A stretch of DNA of 64,000 nt, taken from Acidobacteriota bacterium (GTDB lineage: Bacteria > Acidobacteriota > Terriglobia > Acidiferrales > UBA7541). Location: contig JABCZK010000006.1 of the NCBI GenBank assembly GCA_013289695.1, positions 107,911-171,910 on the forward strand. The letters run 5' to 3'. The translations under genes were made by a program, and so were the position numbers. Position 1 is the stretch's first letter, and each line of letters starts with the position of its first letter. Of this stretch, positions 1 to 8,759 are shown piece by piece. Under the pieces are notes generated by a model. The model saw only the letters and a list, made by a program, of their open reading frames with translations, made no database searches and was not told where the DNA came from.

Positions 1-1
1 G

Positions 2-1525
2 AACACCATTCGCCTCGAGGGCAAGCTGGAAACCGACGAGTTCTACAATCTCGCCGACGAGCGCGGCGTCCTCATCATGGCCGGTTGGTGCTGCTGCGAT
101 ATTTGGGAACAGTGGAAGCGCTGGCAACCGGAACATCTGGAAATCGCCACCGCCTCGCTTCATTCTCAAATCATGCGCATGAGAAGCCATCCCAGCATGC
201 TCGTCTGGCTTAATGGGAGCGATAATCCTCCGCCCGCCAACGTCGAAACCGCCTATATAAAGGTTCTGAAAGATTCCGCCTGGCCCAATCCATATATTTC
301 TTCCGCCTCAGCCACACCCACCTCCGTCACCGGCCCCTCCGGCGTAAAAATGACCGGCCCCTACGATTACGTCCCGCCCGATTACTGGCTCGTTGACACC
401 AATAAATACGGCGGCGCTTTCGGTTTCAACACCGAAACCAGCCCAGGCCCCGCGCCGTTGCTCGAAAGTTGCCTGAAACAATTCCTTCCCGCCGATCACA
501 TGTGGCCGCAGGATTCTTTCTGGAATTTTCACGCGGGCTCTGAAGGCTTCAAGGACCTCACTCATTTCAATAGCGCGATGGATGCAATCTACGGCCCTCC
601 CGCCGGCCTCGATGACTACCTCGCGAAATCCCAAGCCATGGCCTACGAAGGCGAACGCGCCATGTTCGAGGCTTACTCGCGCAACAAGTACGCCACCACG
701 GGTATCATTCAGTGGATGCTCAATAACGCTTGGCCTTCCACCATCTGGCATCTCTTCGATTATTACCTCCAGCCTGCCGGAGGATATTTCGGCACCAAAA
801 AAGCCTGCGAGCCGCTGCACGTGCAATATTCCTACGACGACAACAGCATCGCCGTTGTCAACAGCCGCTACGAAAAAGCCACGGGCCTCACCGTCACAGC
901 CAAGCTTTACGACATTGCGCTTCACGAACGATTTTCAAAGCAAGTCCAAGTTGACGTGGATGCCGACGGCGTGCATAAGGCCCTGACGCTCCCCGCGGAA
1001 GCGTTCAGCCCCGCGTCGCCCGCCTATTTCATCCAGCTGCAATTGCAATCCAGCGACGGAAAAATCGTCAGCCAGAATTTCTACTGGCTCTCCGCCAAAA
1101 AGAACACCTACGAATGGACCAAGACCACCTACCGCTTCACGCCCGTATCCTCGTACGAAGATCTCACCGCTCTGAAGTCGCTCGAAAAAGTCACCGTGGA
1201 CGTCAGCGCGAGCATGTTGCCCGGCCCCGATGGTCCCGTCGCGCATGTCCTGCTCAAAAATCCCAGCGACCATCTCGCTTTTCAGATTCACCTCGGCATT
1301 CACAAAAGCGGCCAGTCCGATGAAATCCTTCCCGTTTTCTGGGACGATAATTACATCGAGCTGCTGCCCGGCGAATCTCGCGAGCTTAGCGCGCGCTACC
1401 TTCCCGCCACGTCCGTCTTCGGAGGTTCGGAGCTGACCGTCTCCGGCTGGAACATCGCGCCCGCCACCATTCCCCTGAAAGAAGCCCGCGGCGTCCCCGC
1501 GGCAACCACCGGAGCGGGGCACTGA
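2..1525 (+). CDS. GH2 exo-beta-D-glucosaminidase-like glycoside hydrolase, 5'-truncated
   Basis: The frame is open from base 2, and the residues before the first ATG (..TDEFYNLADERGVLIMAGW) read as typical GH2 catalytic-barrel sequence, so the gene enters the window from the left. WLNGSD matches the region of the catalytic Asp, and NTETSPGP that of the nucleophile Glu, in CsxA-type exo-beta-D-glucosaminidases. A beta-sandwich C-terminal part follows. The likely role is release of glucosamine from chitosan-like oligomers; a beta-mannosidase relative is the main alternative. The stop overlaps the next start (TGATG), which links it to a GlmS-like SIS protein and supports an amino-sugar substrate. 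The signal peptide, if any, is outside the window. Confidence 0.8.
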   Translation, partial: NTIRLEGKLETDEFYNLADERGVLIMAGWCCCDIWEQWKRWQPEHLEIATASLHSQIMRMRSHPSMLVWLNGSDNPPPANVETAYIKVLKDSAWPNPYISSASATPTSVTGPSGVKMTGPYDYVPPDYWLVDTNKYGGAFGFNTETSPGPAPLLESCLKQFLPADHMWPQDSFWNFHAGSEGFKDLTHFNSAMDAIYGPPAGLDDYLAKSQAMAYEGERAMFEAYSRNKYATTGIIQWMLNNAWPSTIWHLFDYYLQPAGGYFGTKKACEPLHVQYSYDDNSIAVVNSRYEKATGLTVTAKLYDIALHERFSKQVQVDVDADGVHKALTLPAEAFSPASPAYFIQLQLQSSDGKIVSQNFYWLSAKKNTYEWTKTTYRFTPVSSYEDLTALKSLEKVTVDVSASMLPGPDGPVAHVLLKNPSDHLAFQIHLGIHKSGQSDEILPVFWDDNYIELLPGESRELSARYLPATSVFGGSELTVSGWNIAPATIPLKEARGVPAATTGAGH

Positions 1526-2676
1526 TGTCCACAGAGCAGGGCGGGCCATCGAAAAATCCTGCGGATCAATTTCCGAATCACATGCTGCGGGAAATCTACG
1601 AGCAGCCGCTGGCCATTCGCGAAACCATTCGCCAAAATGTAGCGGACGACGTAATTTTTTCGACTTCGCTCCAGCCCATCGAAAAAGCCCTCTTCGCCTT
1701 CAAGAAAATCATCATCGCCGCGAGCGGCTCCAGCCGCAATGCAGGCCTCGCCGGCGAAATCATGATGGAAGATCTAGCAGGCGTTGCTGTGGACGTGGAA
1801 TACGCCAGCGAATATTGTTATCGCTCGACGCATTCAGACACCGATCCGATCGTCGTCGTCATCACCCAGTCCGGTGAAACCGCGGATACCACCGCCGCGC
1901 AACGCGAAGCCCTCAATCGCGGCGCGAAAACCGTCGCCATTTCCAACGTCGCCGATTCCACCATCTCCCGCGAAGCCAGCGCCAACCTGCAAACCTGCGC
2001 CGGCCTGGAGAAGGCCATTCCCGCGACGAAAAGTTTTACCTCGCAACTCACGATGCTTTATCTGCTGGCGCTGTTTCTAGCCCGCCAACGCGGCCGCATG
2101 ACCGCCGAAGTCACCCGCACGCACCTGAATTTCCTGGCCGAACTGCCCCGGCAGATCGCAGAGTTCCTGCCGTCATGGGACGCGCAAGCCTCCGGCTGCG
2201 CCCGCGCCTTTCAGCAAGCCAGCAAGTTCATGTTCCTCGGCCGCGGCGTCCATTACGCCATCGCCCGCGAAGGCGCGCTGAAGCTCAAGGAGATCTCCTA
2301 CGTGCAAGCCGAAGGCCTTCCGGCCGGTGAGCTGCGCCACGGCTCCAATGCTCTGGTAGACGAAAATCTAGTGGTAGTCGTTCTGGCCACGCGCGACGCC
2401 GCCGACCCCGATTCCGTCCTGCGCTACCAAAAAACATTCTCGGTGCTCGAATACGTCAAAAGCCGCGGCGGAAAATCCATCGCCATCGCCTCCGCAGGCG
2501 ATCGCGAACTCGCCGCCGTCGCCGATCGCACCCTGTTCGTCCCTCCGGCCACGGAGCTGCTCCTGCCGATCCTGGAAGTAGTCCCGCTCCAGCTTTTCGC
2601 CTATCACTACGCCGTCCTCAACGGCTGCGACGTGGACCGCCCCAGAAATCTAGTAAAATCCGTGATCACCGAATGA
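1525..2676 (+). CDS. GlmS-like SIS protein, probable glucosamine-6-phosphate deaminase/isomerase (NagB-II type)
   Basis: This 383-residue protein corresponds to the isomerase half of GlmS and lacks the N-terminal glutaminase domain. It begins with the LREIYEQP segment typical of the start of that half. It carries two SIS domains: SGSSRN and TQSGETADT in the first, GRGVHYAIAREGALKLKE in the second. It ends in DVDRPRNLVKSV, like GlmS. Without a glutaminase domain, such proteins usually act as glucosamine-6-phosphate deaminases or sugar isomerases. Translational coupling to the GH2 enzyme suggests it processes the glucosamine released upstream. A fructosamine-type deglycase cannot be excluded. 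Confidence 0.8.
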   Translation: MSTEQGGPSKNPADQFPNHMLREIYEQPLAIRETIRQNVADDVIFSTSLQPIEKALFAFKKIIIAASGSSRNAGLAGEIMMEDLAGVAVDVEYASEYCYRSTHSDTDPIVVVITQSGETADTTAAQREALNRGAKTVAISNVADSTISREASANLQTCAGLEKAIPATKSFTSQLTMLYLLALFLARQRGRMTAEVTRTHLNFLAELPRQIAEFLPSWDAQASGCARAFQQASKFMFLGRGVHYAIAREGALKLKEISYVQAEGLPAGELRHGSNALVDENLVVVVLATRDAADPDSVLRYQKTFSVLEYVKSRGGKSIAIASAGDRELAAVADRTLFVPPATELLLPILEVVPLQLFAYHYAVLNGCDVDRPRNLVKSVITE

Positions 2677-3034
2677 AGCTCCGCTCCTTTTCCAGCGGCG
2701 CTTATCAATGCTTCGGCGAACCATTGTTCGTAGCCCCGGCGTCCCGCCGGCTCATTGCCTTTGACGTTGGTTGTGAATTTGTGGCGGCCAACTTTAGCTG
2801 GGTGCCTTTGACGTTGCCTTTGACTCCGTTCTTGACGTGGCCCTTGTAGCGGCCGGTCCCGCAAAGCGGGACCGGGCAGCAGTTGCCGTTGGTTTGCCTT
2901 GGACGTCGCTTTTGGCTTTGTCTTCGTAGCGGCGCACTTCAGCGCGCCATCGCTGTCGCGAAACAAAACGATGGCGCTGCGAAAACCGCGGCTACAATAA
3001 ATCAAACGCACGGAAAAAATTCTCGAAAGGACCC
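2677..3034. repeat. Intergenic composite hairpin repeat array, family A copy 1
   Basis: This 358-bp gap holds no convincing gene. It is a mosaic of short palindromes with different stems (CCGGCGTCCCGCCGG; CCAACTTTAGCTGG; GGTCCCGC/GCGGGACC; GCGCACTTCAGCGCGC). They are joined by near-repeated linkers built on TTTGACGTTG and TTGCCTTTGAC. The same modules recur, mostly on the opposite strand, near 37.6, 41.5 and 46.0 kb. The right end supplies the upstream region of the permease gene. Confidence 0.75.
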
Positions 3035-4390
3035 ATGGCCACCGAGCCAGCCCAAACCGCCGTAAAACTCCGCCGCGTCCTAACCCTCTGGGACCTGATC
3101 ATCATCGGTATCGTCATCATCCAACCCATCGCCCCCATGGGCATCTACGGCGTAATCAGCAACGACGCCCGCGGCCACGTCGTCACCACCATCCTCATCG
3201 CCATGGTCGCCATGCTCTTCACCGCCATCAGCTACGGAAAAATGGCCCGCGCGTATCCTTCCGCCGGCTCCGCCTACACCTACGTCGGCCAGGAACTCAA
3301 TCCCGCCCTCGGCTACGTCACCGGCTGGGCCATCGTGATGGATTACATCCTGAATCCGCTCATCTGCACTATCATTTGCAGCCAGCTCACCCAGAACATT
3401 CTTCCGTTCCTGCCCTACTGGACGCTCGCCGTGTTCTATGCCGGCGCTTTCACGCTGCTAAATATCCGCGGCGTCAAAACCTCCGCGCGCATCAACGACG
3501 TAATGGCCGCCGGAATGTCCATCGTCGTCGTGATTTTTTTCGCCTTTGTAATTCACTTTCTCTGGAGCATTCACGAATACGGCCAGGGTTTCTTCACGCA
3601 CCCGTTCTACAATCCCGCCACCTTCAGCTTCAAAAATGTTTTCCACGGCACATCCGTCGCAGTCCTCACCTACATAGGCTTCGACGCCATCTCCACCTTC
3701 TCCGAAGAAGTCGAAAATCCCCGCCGCAACATCATGCTCGCGACCGTCCTCGTCTGCCTAATCACCGGCGTGCTAGCCTCCCTCGAGGTTTACGCCGCAC
3801 AACTCGTCTGGCGCGACCAACCGTTTCCGCCGGACAAAATCACCTCCGCGTTCCCGCTCGTCGCCCAGACTGCCGGCGGCTATTTCCTTTTCCAGCTCGT
3901 CAACTTCACCATCCTCATCGCCAACATCGGCTCCGGCCTGGGCTCGCAACTCGGCGCCGCCCGCCTGCTCTACGGCATGGGCCGCAGCAATGGCATCCCC
4001 AAAAAATTCTTCGGCGCGCTCGATCCGAAAAATCACATCCCGCGCAATAATGTCATCCTAGTCGGCGCCATCGCCCTCGCTGGCTCCTTCATCATCACCT
4101 ATGACCAAGGCGCGGACCTCCTGAACTTCGGCGCCCTGCTAGCATTCATGGGCGTTAACGTCGCCGCGCTCGTCCGCTACTACGTGCGCGACAAAAAAAA
4201 GCAAATCCTCAACCTCCTTTCGCCTCTCCTCGGTTTTCTCATCTGCGCATTCATCTGGAGCCACCTCAGCGGGCCGGCCCTCAAGCTAGGAGCCATCTGG
4301 ATGGTACTGGGCATGACCTACGGTGCAATAAAAACTCGCGGTTTTCAGGCCGACCTGGTCAACTTCGACATTCCCTCCGACGAATCCTAA
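3035..4390 (+). CDS. APC-superfamily amino acid permease
   Basis: This 451-residue inner-membrane protein has about twelve hydrophobic segments. Its N-terminus, LTLWDLIIIGIVIIQPIAPMGIYG, is typical of the APC family, and the YPSAGSAYTYVGQELN motif sits around residues 75-90. It is expected to import amino acids or amines by secondary transport; the substrate cannot be read from the sequence. GAAAGGA lies just before the ATG. It follows the amino-sugar pair after a repeat-filled gap and is probably its own transcription unit. Confidence 0.88.
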   Translation: MATEPAQTAVKLRRVLTLWDLIIIGIVIIQPIAPMGIYGVISNDARGHVVTTILIAMVAMLFTAISYGKMARAYPSAGSAYTYVGQELNPALGYVTGWAIVMDYILNPLICTIICSQLTQNILPFLPYWTLAVFYAGAFTLLNIRGVKTSARINDVMAAGMSIVVVIFFAFVIHFLWSIHEYGQGFFTHPFYNPATFSFKNVFHGTSVAVLTYIGFDAISTFSEEVENPRRNIMLATVLVCLITGVLASLEVYAAQLVWRDQPFPPDKITSAFPLVAQTAGGYFLFQLVNFTILIANIGSGLGSQLGAARLLYGMGRSNGIPKKFFGALDPKNHIPRNNVILVGAIALAGSFIITYDQGADLLNFGALLAFMGVNVAALVRYYVRDKKKQILNLLSPLLGFLICAFIWSHLSGPALKLGAIWMVLGMTYGAIKTRGFQADLVNFDIPSDES

Positions 4391-4564
4391 CGCGAGCGAA
4401 AAGCCGTCGCTATCGTTCGTCGCGCACAACCTCTCATCCTGTTTTCCAGCAACCATTCGCAGCGCTCCAATCTCTCCTAATCCTTTCGCCCTTGCCGGAC
4501 GATTGTTCCGATAGGGGTCGCCACAAGCTCTGTGGAAAGAGCCTCCGATCCTCGGGCTTTTTGA

Positions 4565-5019
4565 AAGCGGCACCACCGTAAGCGGCTGTTCCAAATCAGA
4601 GCACCTCGAACCTACGCCATCGAACGCCATGGCGTGCGCAGGCAAACGGACTTGCAGCTGGCCGTGTCGCGCGTACTGGCGGAATCTCAAAATCTTCCCG
4701 AAGCCTGCGATGGAATCCTTCGCGTGCCGACCCGGAGATCCTGCAAGCCTTCGCGGCCCTGCGAGGAAATCCTCAGGACACCAGCCTGCTGCTGGAGCTC
4801 GCGATACGGGACGTCAGCGTTGGCATGGTCTGCGGCGAGGATCTCAAATCTTCCAAGGGTCTGCTCCTGATTGCGCGCGGCCCGGAAGTCACTCCCGCTC
4901 CGCTCGAACGTCTGCGCAATTTTTCCAGCGAACTTGCGATTCGCGAACCTGTGCGCAAGTTGCTGCACAATCCTGCGGGGACATCCAAGGAGTCGGTCTT
5001 AGTGGGACCACCCACTTGA
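4565..5019 (+). pseudogene. Chimeric remnant of two signalling genes (GAF/kinase-like fragment joined out of frame to a response-regulator tail)
   Basis: Frame 2 reads RRQTDLQLAVSRVLAESQNL up to about position 4725, which resembles the linker that precedes GAF domains in sensor kinases. From there, meaningful sequence continues only in frame 1: ADPEILQAFAALRG, then VGMVCGEDLKSSKG and EVTPAPLERLRNF..REPVRKLL, ending at TGA 5019. That part resembles the C-terminal tail of RpfG/HD-type response regulators. Neither piece is a whole protein. The frame change plus the family change suggests a deletion that joined two neighbouring genes and then decayed. The ORFs listed at 4629, 4634 and 4825 are fragments of it. 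Confidence 0.6.
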
Positions 5020-5040
5020 GGCGTGGTTATTTCCGGGAAG

Positions 5041-6165
5041 TCACTCCGCATCCTGCGTCACAATGTGCACGTCCACTGCGGGGGCATCATTCAAAAATCG
5101 GTTAATCGAATTCATATACAAAAGCTTGCGCCATCCCTCCGTCGCCGACCTGCCGAAGATCACATGCGTAATGTGCTTTTCCCGCACAAATTGCGCCATG
5201 GCATCCGCTACGCGATGGCCCTTTAATCGCACCGGCTTCGCCCCCAAATTCTCCGCAAACTGCAGATTAGCCGCGAGCGATTTTGATTCCTCCTCCGCGT
5301 TCTCGCTGTCCAGGTCCACGTGTACCGCGTAAAGTTCCGCGTCCATCCGCCGCGCCATGCGCGCCGCCCTCGCCACCAGATACTGCGCCTTCGGATTCTC
5401 GCTGATGCACACCGCCAGCCGCTCGCGCACCGCCCAGGCTTCCTGTATATCCTTCTCCACCATGTACGATTCCAGGCTGCGGTCCACCTGTTCCGCCACC
5501 TGGCGCAACGCTAGCTCCCGCAATGCGATCAAATTTCCGCGCCGGAAAAAATTCTTCAGGGCCTGCTCCACTTTCTCCTTTCCATACACGTCTCCGCGCC
5601 TCATCCGGTTCTGCAGCGCTTCTGGTGTCAGGTCCACCATCACCGTTTCATCGGACACTTGCAGCACCCAGTCCGGCACCGTCTCGCGTACCGCCACTCC
5701 GGTAATCGCGCGCACTGTCGGCGCGATGCTTTCGATGTGCTGAATGTTTACGGTCGAGATCACATCAATGTTTGCATCTAATAATTCCAGCACGTCCTCG
5801 TAGCGCTTGCGATGTCTGGAGCCTGGAATGTTGGTGTGCGCCAGTTCATCCACCAGCACCACTTTCGGTTTCCGCGCCAGGATCGCGTCCATGTCCATCT
5901 CCGCGAACAGCGTGCCCTTGTAATCAATCATGCGCCGCGGAACGGTCTCCAGCTGCGCGGAAAGCTCCGCGATGCCCTTTCTCCCGTGCGTTTCCACCAC
6001 GCCGATCACCACGTCTTCGCCGCGGCTATGCCGCCGTATGGCCTCGCTCAGCATGCTGAACGTCTTGCCCACGCCCGGCGCATATCCCAGAAAAAGCTTC
6101 AGCGCGCCTTTTGTTTTTTCGGCGGGCTTCGCCGCGGCCAGCCACTGCTCGGGAGTTTTTGGCAT
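5041..6165 (-). CDS. kdpD: KdpD N-terminal protein (KdpD ATPase domain plus Usp domain), free-standing
   Basis: The 374 residues match only the cytoplasmic N-terminal half of KdpD. A Walker A loop (GYAPGVGKT, about residue 30) and VDELAHTNIPGSRH are followed by a universal-stress-protein domain from about residue 245. It ends cleanly after the Usp domain, with none of the membrane, GAF or kinase parts. Those parts are encoded on the other strand, 50 bp away. In known KdpD proteins this half senses potassium-related signals, including c-di-AMP in some species. The ATG is preceded by AAGAGAA. It is presumed to act in trans on the separate kinase. Confidence 0.93.
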   Translation of the reverse strand: MPKTPEQWLAAAKPAEKTKGALKLFLGYAPGVGKTFSMLSEAIRRHSRGEDVVIGVVETHGRKGIAELSAQLETVPRRMIDYKGTLFAEMDMDAILARKPKVVLVDELAHTNIPGSRHRKRYEDVLELLDANIDVISTVNIQHIESIAPTVRAITGVAVRETVPDWVLQVSDETVMVDLTPEALQNRMRRGDVYGKEKVEQALKNFFRRGNLIALRELALRQVAEQVDRSLESYMVEKDIQEAWAVRERLAVCISENPKAQYLVARAARMARRMDAELYAVHVDLDSENAEEESKSLAANLQFAENLGAKPVRLKGHRVADAMAQFVREKHITHVIFGRSATEGWRKLLYMNSINRFLNDAPAVDVHIVTQDAE

Positions 6166-6215
6166 GCGTGTATTCTCTTCTACGAACGCGGTGAATGCTA
6201 CGTTAGAATGGCAAC
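6166..6215. promoter_or_regulatory. Divergent spacer between the two kdpD halves
   Basis: Only 50 bp separate the ATG of the KdpD N-terminal gene (minus) from the GTG of the KdpD kinase gene (plus), so promoter elements for both directions must lie here or inside the opposing gene. I see no confident -35/-10 pair and no copy of the CTTACG repeats found upstream of the structural operon. Confidence 0.4.
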
Positions 6216-7673
6216 GTGCGCGTGCACTGGTTCACTCGATTCCTGCGATTTCTGGCCGCTTTCGTTCTGGTGCTGGGAATTTCCCTTGTGTACCGGCACA
6301 TTCTTCTCGTCAACCCCACCACCGTAGCGCTCACTTTTCTGCTCGCCATTCTAGCCGTTTCCACCGTGTGGGGCATCGCCGTTTCCGTGTTCATGTCCGT
6401 AGTGGCAATGCTCGCATTCAACTATTATTTCCTTCCGCCCGTCGGCAGGTTCACCGTGGCCGACCCCCAGAATTGGGTTGCGCTTTTCGCTTTTCTGGTG
6501 GTCTCGATGCTGGCCAGCCACCTTTCCACCCGCGCCCGCCAGAAAGCGGAAGACGCCTCTGCACGCCGCCGCGAAATCGAAAAACTCTACGCCTTCAGCC
6601 AGGGGCTCCTCGAATCCGGCAACGTGATTCAATTGCTCAACCGCATTCCTTCGCAGATTGTGGACATTTTCGAAGTTGGCGCCGCCGCTCTGCTCCTCGC
6701 CGAAAAACAGAAAATTTACCGCTCCGGCCCGGTGGTCGCCAAACTCGATCTCGAAAGCCTGAATACCGTCGTGCTTCGCGAAGAGCCGGTTATGGATATC
6801 CCCAATAGTCTCTGCTTCGTCCCCGTGCGCCTCGGCGGCCGTTCCATCGGCAGTCTGGGTATTTCCGGCTCGATGCTTTCGCGCCAGACTCTGGAAGCCA
6901 TAGGCACTCTCGTGGCCGTCGCCATCGAACGCGCCCGCGCCATCGAGCAGCTTGGTTTGACCGAAGCCGCCCGCGAAGGCGAACGCCTGCGCACCGCCCT
7001 GCTCGATTCCGTCACTCACGCGCTGCGCACTCCGCTCACGTCCATCAAAGCGTCCGTGACGAACTTACTCTCCAACTCCAGCGTCACCGACCGCCAGCGC
7101 CAGGAACTCCTCACCATCATCAACGAGGAAACCGATCGTTTGAACCGCCTCGTCGGCGAGGCCGGTGAAATGGCGCGCCTCGATGCCGGCGAAGTCGAGC
7201 TCGAACTCGAACCGCGCCCCATCGAAGACGTCATCGCCGCCGCCATCAGCAAATGTCAGTTCGCTCTTGGCGATCGCGTCGTGAACGTGAACGTGCAACC
7301 CGGCCTGCCGCGCGTCCGCGTGGATATTTCGCGCGCCCGCGAAGCTCTGGTCCATCTGCTTGAAAACGCCAATCAATATTCGCCTGCAACCCAGCCCATC
7401 ACCATCACCGCGGAACTCGCCGGCGATTTCGTCGTCACCAGCGTTGCGGACCGCGGCGCCGGCATTGACGACCTCGAGCAAAGTCTCATCTTCGAAAAAT
7501 TCTACCGCGGCAAGGCTCAGCGCTACCTGGTGCAAGGCACTGGCATGGGTTTGCCCATCGCCAAGGCCATCATCGAAGCTCACGGCGGCACCATGAACCT
7601 TACCAGCCAGCGCGGCCAGGGCTCTGTTTTTTCGTTCACGCTGCCCGCTGAACGCGGCCGGTCCAGGGATTGA
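6216..7673 (+). CDS. kdpD: KdpD-type sensor histidine kinase, membrane/GAF/kinase half
   Basis: The 485-residue protein begins with the KdpD membrane unit (DUF4118, several helices in the first 110 residues, NYYFLPPVGRFTV). A GAF-like segment follows, then HisKA with the phospho-acceptor in THALRTPLTS (about His267), and HATPase motifs HLLENANQYSP, DRGAGID and GTGMGLPIA. The KdpD ATPase/Usp half is missing and is encoded divergently. A GTG start at 6216 is used, with no strong ribosome-binding site. Its stop overlaps the kdpE start (TGATG), so kinase and regulator are coupled. It should phosphorylate KdpE when potassium or turgor is limiting. Confidence 0.93.
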   Translation: MRVHWFTRFLRFLAAFVLVLGISLVYRHILLVNPTTVALTFLLAILAVSTVWGIAVSVFMSVVAMLAFNYYFLPPVGRFTVADPQNWVALFAFLVVSMLASHLSTRARQKAEDASARRREIEKLYAFSQGLLESGNVIQLLNRIPSQIVDIFEVGAAALLLAEKQKIYRSGPVVAKLDLESLNTVVLREEPVMDIPNSLCFVPVRLGGRSIGSLGISGSMLSRQTLEAIGTLVAVAIERARAIEQLGLTEAAREGERLRTALLDSVTHALRTPLTSIKASVTNLLSNSSVTDRQRQELLTIINEETDRLNRLVGEAGEMARLDAGEVELELEPRPIEDVIAAAISKCQFALGDRVVNVNVQPGLPRVRVDISRAREALVHLLENANQYSPATQPITITAELAGDFVVTSVADRGAGIDDLEQSLIFEKFYRGKAQRYLVQGTGMGLPIAKAIIEAHGGTMNLTSQRGQGSVFSFTLPAERGRSRD

Positions 7674-8389
7674 TGAACGCTGCCACCATTCTCGTCGTGG
7701 ATGACGAACCGCAGATCCGCCGCGTCATGCTCACCACCCTCGCGTCGCACGGCTACTCGGTCGTCGAAGTGCGCAGCGGCGAAGAAGCGCTCGAAAAAGT
7801 CCGCGGCACCAGGCCCGATCTCATCCTGCTCGACGTGAATTTGCCGGGAATTTCCGGCCTCGAAACCTGCCGCGAAATTCGCGCCACCTGTGACGCACCC
7901 ATCATCATGCTCACCGTGCGCAATACCGAACGCGACAAAGTGCAGGCTCTCGATGCCGGAGCCGACGACTACGTCGTCAAACCCTTCGGCGTCGAAGAGC
8001 TCATGGCGCGCATCCGTGCCGCGCTGCGTCGCGCCGCGCCGGGAGACGCCACTCCGCCCTTCGTCTCTGACGATCTGAAGATTGATTTTGAAAAGCGCAC
8101 CGTGATGGTGCAACAGAAGCCCGTCCGCCTCACGCCGAAAGAGTTCGAACTTTTGCGCCAGCTCGTCTCCAATTCCGGCAAGGCGCAGGCTCACCGCCGC
8201 CTCCTGCAAGCCGTCTGGGGACCCGATTACGGAGAAGAAACCGAATACCTGCGCGTTTTCATCAATCAATTGCGACGAAAAATCGAGCCCGACCCCCGCC
8301 ATCCGCGCTACATCCACACCGAACCCTGGATCGGCTACCGCTTCGATCCACCCAAACCAAAATCCCGCGCCCACCGCCCTGATAAATAA
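7673..8389 (+). CDS. kdpE: KdpE response regulator
   Basis: This is a 238-residue OmpR/PhoB-family regulator. The receiver domain has VDDEPQIR and the phospho-acceptor in LLDVNLPG (about Asp54), with the KPFGVEEL lysine. A winged-helix DNA-binding domain follows (LTPKEFELLRQLV, YLRVFINQLRRKIE, IGYRF). The ATG at 7673 overlapping the kinase stop is preferred over the upstream TTG listed in the ORF track. The obvious target is the divergent kdpFABC operon. OmpR-family regulators bind direct repeats spaced one helical turn apart, and such repeats occur at 16478-16516. Confidence 0.95.
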   Translation: MNAATILVVDDEPQIRRVMLTTLASHGYSVVEVRSGEEALEKVRGTRPDLILLDVNLPGISGLETCREIRATCDAPIIMLTVRNTERDKVQALDAGADDYVVKPFGVEELMARIRAALRRAAPGDATPPFVSDDLKIDFEKRTVMVQQKPVRLTPKEFELLRQLVSNSGKAQAHRRLLQAVWGPDYGEETEYLRVFINQLRRKIEPDPRHPRYIHTEPWIGYRFDPPKPKSRAHRPDK

Positions 8390-8460
8390 AAGGCACTCCG
8401 CTGCGCACGTCGAAGCAACTCGCAAATACGGCCACCGGCCGAATGGTCGGCTCCACCCAA

Positions 8461-8544
8461 TAGGGAGTGCGGCGGCTTGCCGCCGCTTTCGCCACGACGT
8501 CAAGAGCCGGCGCGATCGACCCAGGCGAGGCTTGCCTGGCCCGC
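8461..8544 (-). repeat. Intergenic repeat family B, copy 1
   Basis: The 370-bp gap 8390-8759, between convergent kdpE and kdpC, holds no gene. On the minus strand this part reads GGCGGGCCAGGCAAGCCTCGCCT, then a spacer, then GGCGAAAGCGGCGGCAAGCC and GCCGCACTCC. Each end contains its own palindrome (GCAAGCCTCGCC-like and GGCGGCAAGCCGCC). Close copies lie at 27211 and 39612. The rest of the gap shows nothing I can name. Confidence 0.75.
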
Positions 8545-8759
8545 CGCAATGGTCGCGCCGACCGCTCCTGAAGAGTCGGTGCGAGAGCTCTGGAACCTTT
8601 GTGGGCCGTGGTTTTAATTCATCCTTAGAGCCCGGCTGCGACAGACTCGAAGGGCCGCGACATACACTGACGAGAATCCGAGCGGCATTAGCCGCTGAAG
8701 TTCCGATTTTACAGCTCGCGCGCACCGACTGAAGCCGCGTCGCTAGCTCGCGGCAACCT

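Noticed and set aside
2677-3034. Possible CRISPR array in the repeat-rich gap
   Set aside because: Repeat lengths and spacing are irregular, the stems vary, and no cas genes are near. It fits a palindromic repeat mosaic instead.
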